From NCBI GenBank assembly GCA_032988165.1, contig JANTQF010000015.1:180475-244474 (forward strand): a DNA stretch of 64,000 nucleotides. The letters are read 5' to 3'. Positions 46,285 to 57,075 of the stretch are shown one piece after another. Positions within the stretch are counted from its first letter, which is position 1. Each line of letters begins with the position of its first letter. The position numbers and the translations under genes are program-made. Origin of the DNA: Emmonsiellopsis sp. PD_33. Its lineage: Eukaryota > Ascomycota > Eurotiomycetes > Onygenales > Ajellomycetaceae. The notes beneath the pieces are model-generated. The model ran no database searches. It was not told where the DNA came from and worked only from the letters and a program-made list of their open reading frames with translations.

Positions 46285-48949
46285 ATGTCTAAATTACCCC
46301 CAACATCACGGCCAGGTCGTCATGAAGGGGCTGCAAAAAGAAACCGTATCCCGCTCTCATGTGCTCCTTGCCGTCTAAGAAAGTGAGGCCTCGAACTACA
46401 ACTCTATTTGACCTTTGGCTGAAACTACTAGTACTGATGATGCGTCGGTTCTAAGATTGAAATGCAATCGTGAAAATCCATGCCAGAACTGTGTTGTCAG
46501 AAATAACACTGCCGCTTGTTCTTTTGCTTCAAAACCTAGCCACCGGCATGAGCAACCTAATGGACCCGAACATGCTGGGGGAGTTGAACCTGCTGGACGG
46601 CGGCTCAAAGGCGTCCCGGAGGCGACGGATTTAAACCAAGAGCTACAGGGGCTATATGACGCTGACCGCGATCACAGCCAGGAATATCCGCATTATAAAG
46701 GCTTGGCCCATTGGCAGGAAGTTCTACGAGATGTATATGCTTTACACTAACAACCCGTACATCCCCTTTCTATACTATCTAATCTCGCATCACAGAGTGG
46801 TTAACTCCCTGCAAGTTATATTTCTCTACTACAGATATTCAGGGCGAAACTAGTCCTATCTTTCGATTAGCCCCCCCAGCCACAAGCCAGCCGGCAATAT
46901 TCTCTGGATTGCCTACAGTGTCGAGTAAAAAGGAGCTGTTGGGGTCATTACCCAGCAGAGCCGCTGCTGATATGTTGGTATCGAGATTTTTCAACGAGTA
47001 CAACGTCGCAGGGCCTGCAGTTCGTGAGCGTCTCTTTGATCAATTTTTTGAATTGAAATTTTTGACTAATTCCCTTGAAAACAGTTGTTCTGCATCGGCA
47101 TACTTTTATGAAGCAGGTTTGTGGGGAATGAGTTCAAATATTCGTAAACCCCATTTCTGATGATCACAAACGCAGTATGACGAACATTGGAAAGATTCCT
47201 CAAAATCTACGTTTCCATGGCTTGGATTATTATTTTCAATTCTTTGCTTGTCCGTTCAATCGATTCAATCTGGTGACTACATACCAGATGATATACAACT
47301 CTCCTCCCTTCCGAACCTTTACCGTATCCGCGCCGCCCAATGCCTTGTGACGGCAGGACTTGGGAAGCCAAAATCACATATGCTCGAAGCTATGATACTA
47401 AATGGTGTTGCAGAGCTATCTGTTCAACGGGATGGTGCTACCGGTGTAGGGATGATAATTGGCATGGTTATTCGAGCATCAATGTCCATGGGGTTTCACA
47501 GAGACCCATCAAATTTTTCAGGCGGTATTTCGCCATTCGAAGCTGAAATGCGAAGGCGTATTTGGGCGTTTGTCAAGCAAATGGACTTGCTGTCCTCAAT
47601 ACATTTGGGTCTACCAAGCTTGATCCGTTCATCGGATACAGATTCAAGTCCACCACGGAACCTAAACGATGAGGACATTGGCGAGAATATTACTGAGGTC
47701 CCCCCTTCTCGAGAATTTTGCGAGGAGACGCAGGTTTCATATCTACTTGCGAAAAATCATCTTCTTAATGCCCTCGCTTCTATTATCGAACATACAAATT
47801 CGCTGACGATAAATGCGCCCTGCGAATATATCCAGGAGCTGGATGCGAAGCTCATGGATGCCTATTCAGGGGTCCCGCCACATCTGAAATTGGACTTTGC
47901 ACAAAACAACAAGGATCTACTGCCTTATCAAATAACCCAGAGTCTCCGGTTGGAACTTCTCTATCACACCGGCCTGCTTAATATCCACAAGAAGTTTTTG
48001 CGCCATGTGAGGACGCACAGCCACACAGAGCAGGTCTCAATGCTCTACCAGAAGTGCCTAGACTCATCGATGACTCTCCTTTCCCGGCAAAAATGGGTTC
48101 ATGAAGAAATGCAACCAGGGGGTCGCCTACAACCCGCCCGTTGGCATAGCATCTCTCCCGTCGCCGACGCCTTCTGCTTAGCTGCAGTGATTCTATGTTT
48201 GGATCTTCGGTATCGGTGTGGGCAACAACACGACCTTGTTGCCGTCTCTGGCGACCTGACCAATGTAGGGAACTGTCCTCGGACTAACGTCGACGGGAAT
48301 ATCCATCATCTGTTAACCAAGTCCTGCATGCTCTGGAAAGAATATGCAGAAACTTCCGACGATGCGTATAAGATACACCTCGTACTCTCTGCAATGCTTA
48401 GGAATATTGCTGTTAGCCCAGACCAACTTCCTCAAGATATGTGTTCAACGACATTCCATTATGATCGTCAGCAACAGGGGGATATTTCTTTCCACTTCGG
48501 CCCTAGCTCCATCCAGGACATGACCGATAATTCCACTCCATCAGGACCATCCAACCCTCGCATGACAACTGCGCCGGATGATGTTTTCCAAATAAGAGAC
48601 AGCCTACCCAAGCCCTCGTTTGAAGGAATCAACGCTCCTCCTGCACCCGACACAACGAGTCTAACGTCACCCGTCCAGGGCCCAGTATTGATGACACAGT
48701 TTCAAGAATTTGACTGGGTAAGTAAGATTCCTGGGTAAATGGTCTTCCCAGGTGGGTTGGTTGGTTGTGAATTCATCCATAATTTTCCAACACTTGATAA
48801 TCCGATTAAAATTCGGGTTGGTATTCATATACCTATTTTGCTTACTTGTGTGCTTCATTTAGGATGCCTGGGACTCGTTCATAGAAGATGAACGTGGTTT
48901 CGACGACGCATATCAAAGTCTCGTCATGTTTGATGACGCCGATACGTAG
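46285..48949 (+). CDS. Zn2Cys6 fungal-specific transcription factor
   Basis: Model: join(46285..46382, 46456..46732, 46843..47023, 47085..47116, 47176..48717, 48863..48949), 738 aa. The binuclear zinc cluster spans the first intron: CAPCRLRK|LKCNRENPCQNC then C after NNTAA, six Cys in the GAL4-type spacing. The fungal_trans middle homology region is clear (AVLVLHRHTFMKQYDEHW across two introns; EMRRRIWAFVKQMDLLSSIHLGLPS). The last exon gives an acidic tail (WDSFIEDERGFDDAY), a plausible activation domain. It should act in the nucleus as a regulator, perhaps of its neighbours (SDR, kinase, permease), but no binding site was identified. Confidence 0.87.
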
Positions 48950-49619
48950 GAGATCTTTGTGTCTTAGGAGTTTAAAGATGGGGTGGAAGGAACGGACAGA
49001 ATAGCGAAATGGACAAGATGGGATGGGTTCTGTTGGACACAAAGAAAAAAGGAGAAGGGGAAAGTATTAGTATTTGTCTACTATTCTTCAGTCAAATGCA
49101 AATGCAGCGCGAGAAATCGTTGAAACCCAACAGAAAAAGGGGATAGAACAAAGATATCACACTATGTTTACCAGCTATCTTCACCTAGTCGCCGGCCACA
49201 TCTGGCACCTTTTGTAGTTATGCCATATGAGGGTTAGCCTGTAGGTATGTGTGAGAATCCAAATAGACGAAAAAGGATCAATCCTTACGGTAAGGATGGT
49301 TCTAGGTATTTTTATAGTATGCTTCAAAGCCCACGGGCTCACTCGATAATAATGAAAAGAGCAATAGTCACGGCCAAAAGAAAAATTACTATATTATCTA
49401 TACAATTAATTTATTTATAAAACCATTTAATAATATGTTTAGCCTTTAACCTCACCCCTTAAGATTCTATGTTAACTTTTGGGCTAACATTAGTACACAA
49501 AAAGATAATAGTGGGGTTGGAACCATCATCATCCTTAACTCATATCAAGGCCATAGATTTTGCTAAAACCTTTTTCCACCTTACTTGATGTGATCATATC
49601 TCCAAGATTCCGTCAAATC
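48950..49619. other. Intergenic, promoter of the kinase gene
   Basis: 670 bp, AT-rich around 49380-49440, no ORF of note. It holds the regulator's 3' end and the kinase promoter. Confidence 0.5.
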
Positions 49620-50978
49620 ATGTCAAACGAACCGCCAGGGTACAGCGGAGAAGTCCATGTGCCTATCGAGGCCATTCAGATAATCGATCCGAACGTCATA
49701 TCAGGTATGCATATATCTCTCTAGCCTCTACACTTAGGATACTTCTCAAGTCTATACTTCCAAAATTATTTAACTCTTGCTAATAATTCATGCACACCAG
49801 CCCTTCCCAAAAACACCAAAGTGACAAAAATCACTCCCCATGGCGCAAGCCTGTGGATGCGGACTGCAAGAGTGGATGCAGAATTGGATGGGAAACACGA
49901 AGTATTCTTCCTCAAAGTGGGTTTACTTGTCTTATACCCCCATCATACCTACCAGAGTATTATGATTGACGAAGCCACGCAGACATCATCTGGTGATCGA
50001 GCCGAAGCCCTGATGAAAGGCGAGTTCACAGCCATGTCATCCATCCATGCCGTATCTCCAGATTTTGTCCCGTGCCCCATTTCCAGCGGCAGCTACTCCA
50101 CGCTACCCAATGTGTATTTCCTCCTCTGTGAATTCCGCAACTTGGCAACGGACAGATTACCGGATATCAACTCCTTCCCAGCAATGCTAGCAGCGTTACA
50201 TGTCAAGGGAACTTCACCGAATGGGAAATTTGGCTTCCCTGTGACTACATACCATGGCACGACACCTTTGGACCACGGGTGGGCAGATACGTGGGAAGAA
50301 TTCTTCACCACGCGGACTAAAAAGCTGTTGGAAATAGAGCAGGAGTCACAAGGTCCCAATCAGGAGATTCTAGAATTGGCAGTGCCGTTTTTTGAGAAGG
50401 TTGTTCCTAGGCTGTTGAGGCCGTTGGAGACTGGTGGGCGGTCGATCAAGCCCGCATTGCTTCATGGAGACCTTTGGCATGGGAATGTGGCAACGGATAT
50501 AGGTTTGGGCCGGCCGATTATATTTGATGCTGCGAGTTTTTATGGACATAATGAATGTGAGTTTTGTCAGCGGTGCAATAATAATATGCCCTGCTAATCT
50601 CCCGTCAGATGATCTGGGGGTTTGGCGAGCGGATTGGAACGAAATTGGCGAGCCATACATGACGGAATATCATAGGCATTTCCCGATATCTGAGCCTGTG
50701 GAGGATCATGATGATCGGAATGCGTTGTACGCGACGTGAGTATTCTTACTTTGTACCCGGTTGATAAATGTATGGCTAATTATAGTTCTGCGGCAAAGGC
50801 GAGTTAATATTCTGGACTCAATACTGTATAAAGAGGAGAAAGGGTATAGAGAGAAGTAAGTACAATTATCCCTTTTTCAATCCGGCTTCTTAATGGTTGT
50901 TACCTAATACGCCATCATAGGGTTATTTCAGAGATGAGACGCCTCATCAACAAATTCCCAGAGGGCTATCGCGAGTGA
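49620..50978 (+). CDS. Fructosamine-3-kinase/ketosamine-3-kinase family protein
   Basis: Model: join(49620..49704, 49801..49916, 49983..50556, 50609..50735, 50799..50855, 50921..50978), 338 aa. Key motifs are EVFFLK (ATP-binding Lys), MKGEFTAM, LLHGDLWHGNV (catalytic HGDLWxGN) and PIIFDAASFYGHNEYDLG (metal-binding Asp), then DRNALYATRVN. The family phosphorylates sugars of glycated amines and so breaks down Amadori products; several fungal members are untested. Intron 2 (49917-49982) is 66 nt and stop-free, so reading through it would insert 22 residues; homologues lack such an insert. The acceptor at 50798 is AAG. Confidence 0.85.
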
Positions 50979-51045
50979 AAAATGTCCAAGTCTAGTTGAC
51001 TCGAAATAACTACGAAGTCCATCCTATCTACTACAAAAAAATCAA

Positions 51046-52951
51046 TCATGAAACCGAGGTTCCAACCTCTGGCGTTTGAAACTTCTTCTCCTTTTCGTCT
51101 CCCTTAACCCCCTGGCATACCTCATCACCATCCCCTTCACCCATACTAGCCTGAACTTCCGCGACCAAATCCACCTTCACATCCCCCGGCCCTGTAAATT
51201 TATCCTTCCCCATAACCACCCAAGTGACCAGACTGATCAACCCAATCACTCCAATCGCCGCACTAGTATAATTCATCGACTCTTTATCCACCGGAGTCAC
51301 GGACGGGAAGTTAAAGGTGATCGACCCGAACGCGAGAAAAATGAAACCGATGAAATTGAGGGTGAGAGAAAGGGGCTTTGAAAGCGCGTATGGCCCTGTT
51401 AGCTCGACTGGGCGGTTGGTGAAGAAGGCGCTGAGGAGGCGGGCGAGGAGGGGCATAGCGTAGGAGAGATCTGAAATAGAAGAGGTTTGTGTTAGTTGAA
51501 GTGCATTAGAACCTTTTGACTTAGAATCTTTGAGGGAAAAAAATAAAAAAGATCAATCTCACAGAATCCTTCTGTCGAAATGGACACCACGGTATTAAAT
51601 CCCGTCGTGGTGCCAAAATTGATCGCATCAAGAGCAATCTGTACGCCCGCGCTTAGCAGGATGGCATTCAGGGGTATTTGACTTTTGGGTTCGACTTTGC
51701 TAAACACTTTGGAAAACGGTAGCCCGTTATCTCTCGCGAAAGCATAAACGGCACGCGATCCCTCAGCAAGAAGACTATTCGCGCACACCAGCGCGATCAC
51801 CGCGATCAAACTGGCCATAAAGCAGGTGCCCAATTTGCTTCCTGTTGAGTCGTAAAATATCTGAATGACCGGGACTCCGGTGCTGGACCGGGCAGTTTCT
51901 TCAACGTTTCCGATACAAAAACATAGGGTGATGAGAAAGACAAGACCGGTGATTGTACCGATCACGACGGATAGAATGATAGCCTTGGGGGCCTCCTTGG
52001 ATGCATTTTTCATTTCCTCTGTCATATGTGCTGGTGCATCGTAGCAGCACATACCAAAGCAGCTTTGGAGTATTCCCAGAATCGCAGCCATGGCAGGACC
52101 GAAACCGGTGAAGTTTTGAAAGTCTTGAAAGACGAACGAGGCTGGTTGCTTGTGGTCATTCGTTGCCAACAGTGTCACCACGACCACGACGAAGGATGCT
52201 ATGTTCCATATCAGAATGGCGCGAGAGATGCGATTCAGCAGACGAGCTCCCCAGATATTTACCACCGTCGCAAATAATATAACCGCATAAGCGACGAGGC
52301 AACTATGCCAGCGCTGAATTGTATAGTTCGGAAACACCAAATTCGCCTGGCCCAGAATAAAATGAGCCGCAACGAAATTGTTCGTTGCGCCCATGGCGAG
52401 GATTCCAGTAATCATGAACCAGCCGGAAATCCAGGATAGGCCCCGGGCAAATTTTGGTGGAGCAAGGATTGCTACCCAGGAGTATTGGCCGCCTGCGACG
52501 GGGTACATAGAGCACATTTCTGCCATTGAGTATGCGACTGGAAGGCTGACGAGACACACCGCAATCCAGCCGTATACCATAACAGGGGGTCCGCCGGCGT
52601 TTATGCCGACGATGAAGACACCGCTTAGGGCGGTCCAGCTGGATCGAGACTGTCAGGATGGGCGCCCCTGGGTATAGATAGGTGACTGATTGGTATAAAG
52701 GGGTACCTGGTAACAATACTAAAGCTGAATCCTATCATTCCAATGAAGCTGAAGGACCGCTTGAGCTCTGTAGAATAAGCAATTTTTGTAAAAAGTTAGT
52801 AAGCCATTTCTGACTCCATACCGCCCAGCCATGGCCAGAAAATCTTGTAGAAAATACACCCTTCCTTACCCTGCTGATACCCCAACTCCCCAAGCCTGAC
52901 ATCCTCAGTCGTCCCCTCCTGGAAAACTTCATTCTCCTCCTGCACAGTCAT
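51046..52951 (-). CDS. APC-family amino acid/GABA/choline-type permease
   Basis: Model: complement(join(51046..51470, 51563..52638, 52707..52767, 52870..52951)), 547 aa. The N-terminal ELKRSFSFIGMIGFSFSIVTSW is the family's first membrane segment, restored only by joining three exons. About twelve hydrophobic segments follow, with YPVAGGQYSW, the consensus loop CYDAPAHMTEEMKNASKEAPKA (residue run split here: CYDAPAHM then EEMKNASKEAPKA) and STEGFYLSYAMPLLARL. Similar to yeast Uga4/Hnm1-type carriers in the plasma membrane or vacuole. It is convergent with the kinase gene (68 bp between stops). Substrate not predictable. Confidence 0.88.
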
Positions 52952-54476
52952 GATCGGAGCTCTATAAGAATGAGCAATCTCGCTGCGGAAGCAAAATCCC
53001 TCTGTAGACTGCCTGCAATAATATAACAAAAAAGGCCACCCGACGGACTCATTCACTCAGAAGCGTCATCTTGCGCGGGGAAAGTTGGTGTAACACTCCC
53101 TTTTTAAATAAAAAAGTGGTTAGGAATTTTGCCTCTTGCATAACCATCAGCTTCAGCAAGGATTAGCTATCTTCCAGGTTTTAAGACTAGTTGTGGCTAA
53201 TCCTATCACCTCCCACGCATGTGGGGATGGTTCGTTGTTGCTCTTATCATCCTTATCAGTTCTTCAGCATCCATGGATGTCGGCCTATTATTTCATTTGG
53301 CAGTGATAAGGGCCGGGTATCTAGAGATGGGATAGCGCATAGCGTTCCGAATTTAGCGTTTCTAAGGATTCTTGATGGTGCCGTCTGATGACTGTGGCTA
53401 GGGACGATTCTGTACAGAGTACTCTTCGACACAAGGCCAGGAGATTAGGATTCTTATCGACCGAATTTCGCATTTGTGATGTATGGGCTATATCTTAGAA
53501 TATAATACACGACATTCGGTATTATATTCTCGCACATTCGGTAACTCTGGGAGTTGGTTATATTGTCCAAAACACCGCCATGGCTGATGCTCCAGCACTC
53601 GAGATCTTTCGAAGCCATAGGTACTACAGGACAGTGACTATATTTGTGAATTGTTTGGGTTCCCAGGTGTCGGACAATATCGCCTGGGTATCACCAAGTA
53701 TGTCCCGGGGTCCAGGCGATGCGTAGTGAGCACAATCGCCCATTGCGAATGACCGATAGAGGTTTGACATGGAGAGCGGCATTGAACTTCGGCTAAGCAG
53801 GCTTAGCCGTCCGGATATGATTGGCTAGGCGGCCAGTCTGAGTCACGTGATATAAGAGTACCGGCGGGCCCTGGCACAACTTTGTGGCCTGGATAGATTT
53901 TCTGATGCGTAAACATACTCGTTATGACCCTTTAGGGGACGCTGGGCAATTTCTATACACGAGGATCGTTGTGAAATAAGGGTCACTGTGCCTGCATGTG
54001 AGGCTCATAGTTCTGGGCGATGGGGGTATCAAAGTCAAAGTCAATATTCATCCATCACCTTCATCGTAACTGTTTTGGGAGATAACGGACAATTGGAATC
54101 TACCTGACATTATAGGATAGGAAGGGCAACGCCCATACGAGAGGGAATAAAGTAAGTAAAGAAAGGGGAAAAAAGTTTCATCGCAATATTGGGATTATTT
54201 AGGGGAGGTCATTGAGGCATATCAGGAAAAAAAAGGAAAGGAAAATGGCGTACGGAACAACGAAAATATGTGAAAATCAGCCTTGCAGTACATTTTCAGT
54301 CGCCGAAACAGAAAAAAATTTGTGCACGATCTGGTACTGGTTATAAAATCAACAGTCTAATAATCCTGTTCGTATGTGTGGTTGTAATCGTTGTAATCGG
54401 ACCCTGTCATTGCTGCGAGTGTGACGAACGAGGCGAGAGAAGGAAAAAATGACGTTATTCTGCGATCGTGATGGTT
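52952..54476. other. Intergenic region between permease start and Dbp5 end
   Basis: 1.5 kb without a gene. It contains the permease promoter, a perfect 11-bp inverted repeat (53498-53508/53519-53529), and the 3' region of dbp5. GGCTAG-like motifs lie near 53800-53845. Confidence 0.5.
53498..53529. repeat. Perfect 11-bp inverted repeat
   Basis: GAATATAATAC and its exact reverse complement are separated by 10 nt. The loop's CACGACATTCGGTA-like sequence partly recurs at about 53532-53542 (CACATTCGGTA). Confidence 0.7.
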
Positions 54477-56302
54477 CTACTTTTGCGCGTTGAGGGCGTT
54501 GAAGTTGGTTCCGGATCTGGAGCTGCGGATAATAGACTTGACGACTTTTTCGACTTCGTCCCAATCACGGCTATCCACGCGCTGGATCTCGGTGTTAAAA
54601 TAGTTCTTGATATCTTGCAGCATTTGCCACTCGTCCTTGCTCGCGACAAAGGAGACCGCAACACCAACGCGTCCGAAACGACCGGTACGTCCAATACGGT
54701 GAAGATATGTTTGCGCGTCAGCGAGGCGCTTGTTGGTTTGTGGAGCGTAGAGTTCCGGGATATCCTGGGGTTGACAGGAGGTTAGTTACAATCAAAGTCG
54801 ATAAATCTGAACCGCTAAAAACATACATAGTTGATAACCATGGACACTGTCTGAACATCGATTCCTCGAGCCAGGACGTTAGTGGTGATGAGGACCTTGG
54901 CGTCGCCTTGGCGGAACTTGTCGATGATCTCATCTCGCTTCTGGCCCTCGATGCCACCAGTCAACGAAACGACAGTGTGGCCTTCAGCTACCATTCGTCG
55001 TTCAATTTCAGCCGCGGAAGCACGAGTCTAAGTTATGTGTTAGATCAAACACTAAAAAGTACAACCCCAGGGACAATTAGCTTGGTGTTACCTTGACGAA
55101 GATAATCGAGGATCCGATGGTAAGGAGGCCGTAGAACTTCACGAGAATATCAAATTTGTGCTCATCGGAGTCGCAGTCAAGATACAGCTGCTTGATGCCC
55201 TCAACCGTCAACTCTTCGTGCTTAAGGGTGATCTGATTGGAATTTGGCGCGAACTTGTTGGCGTATCGAACAACGTGGTCCGGGAATGTGGCGGAAAAGA
55301 GGACGACCTGAACAGTTCTTGGAATGAGACTACATTTTATTAGCCATAGGTCAATATACGGGAGGAGAAAATTAGCTCACCCTTTAACACGGATACATTG
55401 ATCTCCAAGACCTTGTTGGTCAAGCATATTGTCTGCTTCATCAAGAACAAGGACTTTTAGTTTCAGCGGGTTAAATAGTCGTTTTCTGATCAGGTCCATC
55501 ACAGTTCCTGGAGTGCCAACGACGACCGGAGCCTCGACTTTCTGATTGCGGTTGGTCTCCATTGGAACAGCCGTGGCCACCTTCAATTTTTCGACATAGG
55601 AGCCCATAACTTGAATGACACCCACAATCTGGCGAGCCAACTCGCGGCTAGGGGCGAGTACCAATGCCTGGGGCACGTTCTCCATTTCAGGAGTGAGCTC
55701 CAGGCGGGAAAGAATATTCAGCACAAACGCAGCTGTCTTTCCGGTACCCGACTGGGATTGTCCAATCATGTTCGTGGGGGGGTTGTTCATGAGAAGTGGG
55801 AGAGCCTTTTCCTGGATCTTAGAAGGGCGTCGGAAGCCCATAGCGTAGAGTCCTTGAAGAATCGACGGATCACTGCATTCGGAGGAAACGATCAGCGCCG
55901 GGCAAAGGTGAACAAGACGAGGGGCGAGCTGGCTTACAGTCCGATCTCTTCGAAGCTTTTGATGGAATATAGAGGATTATTTGGGTCTGCTTGCATGTCA
56001 CTCAGCTTGACATTAACTGTGTATTCCGGCTCCTGGAGCTGAGATCCTCCATCCACTGGCGCAGCTCCGTCTGTTTGGGCGCCCGCAACTGAGGACTCTG
56101 TGGTGGTTTCTGTGAAAGGGGTTAGCACTGCGCACAAATGCACAAATAAGAGCAGTTCGTGAAATCAAGCAATAAAGCTTATAAGATATTCCCCAGAAGG
56201 TCGCATACCGGCAGCATCATCTTGTTTGGGTTCTGCACGCGAAATGCGGTCCTCAAGGGCGCCTCCAGCGGGGGGAGCTGCGGGGGGTTGTTCGGACGCC
56301 AT
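54477..56302 (-). CDS. dbp5: DEAD-box ATP-dependent RNA helicase Dbp5
   Basis: Model: complement(join(54477..54764, 54827..55027, 55092..55329, 55381..55872, 55938..56109, 56209..56302)), 494 aa (yeast Dbp5 is 482). All helicase motifs are seen: SKIQEKALP (Q), SQSGTGKTAA (I), APSRELA (Ia), GTPGT (Ib), DEAD (II), SAT (III), then ARGID (V) and HRIGRTGR (VI). The N-terminal extension is Ala/Pro-rich, and the PLYSIKSFEEIGL entry is typical of Dbp5/DDX19. The protein works at the cytoplasmic face of the nuclear pore to remodel exported mRNPs and in translation termination. It shares a 773-bp divergent promoter with bzz1. Five short introns. Confidence 0.95.
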
Positions 56303-57075
56303 TTTGGCGTTAGCAAGTGCGAAATTGGTGGAAATGTCTCCGTATACGATCGCGATCGTATGACAACCGTGGAATGGCTAACAGAAAATTCGAGGGCCTG
56401 TCGCAAAGAGGTGTAGCGCGAGGCGTGAAGCTCGAGGAGGGGGGGGTTTGGCGGCAGGATGGAGGGGTGCAGAGACTCGACAGGCGGGGTACCTGAGTTG
56501 ATGAGACGACAGTGAGTAGGGTGTCTCAGGGGCGCTGTTTGCCAATGACAGGGCCCAGGTATGCGAGAACAGGAGGTGAATATCAACAGAGCAAGCTGCT
56601 TCACTGTTGCCGGAGCAAAAATAAAATCAACACCGTCAAGCTTCCCGTCTCCAGACTTGGGAGGGGCTGAGTCAGCCAGGCAGATGTCGGCCTATGCCTC
56701 TTTCGGCCTGATGGCTTGGCGCACCCGGAACGAGCCTAGCGTATTTCTGCTTCCATTTCCAGAACACGGCTAGTCCCAAAGCGGCTAGCCGCACTGCGGA
56801 GAGGCTCCAACCTTGGAAGCCAAGCCAAGCGGCTCTTTCTGTCGCTGTGGTGGGATGTCGCTTGTCGAAGCCATCCATCTCCCCCTCCTCCGCCTCCATT
56901 CCTCCGCCGTGCTATTTTCCTGCTATTCTACTGCCCCCGTGCCCGTTAGCCGCCGCCACGAACACACGGTCTCCTGTTTATTCCATGTCCTACTTCGCGT
57001 TCCCTTCATAGCTTCCCAACGAGGGTGCCTGGCCGATTACACGGCGGCGTGCATGGATCTGGGTAGGAACTCACC
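56303..57075. promoter_or_regulatory. Divergent promoter between dbp5 and bzz1
   Basis: 773 bp between the two start codons, transcribed in opposite directions. It has GGCTAG motifs (GGCTAGTCCC at about 56768 and GGCTAGCC at about 56783) like those in the LIM leader, and C/T-rich sequence close to the bzz1 start. Confidence 0.6.
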
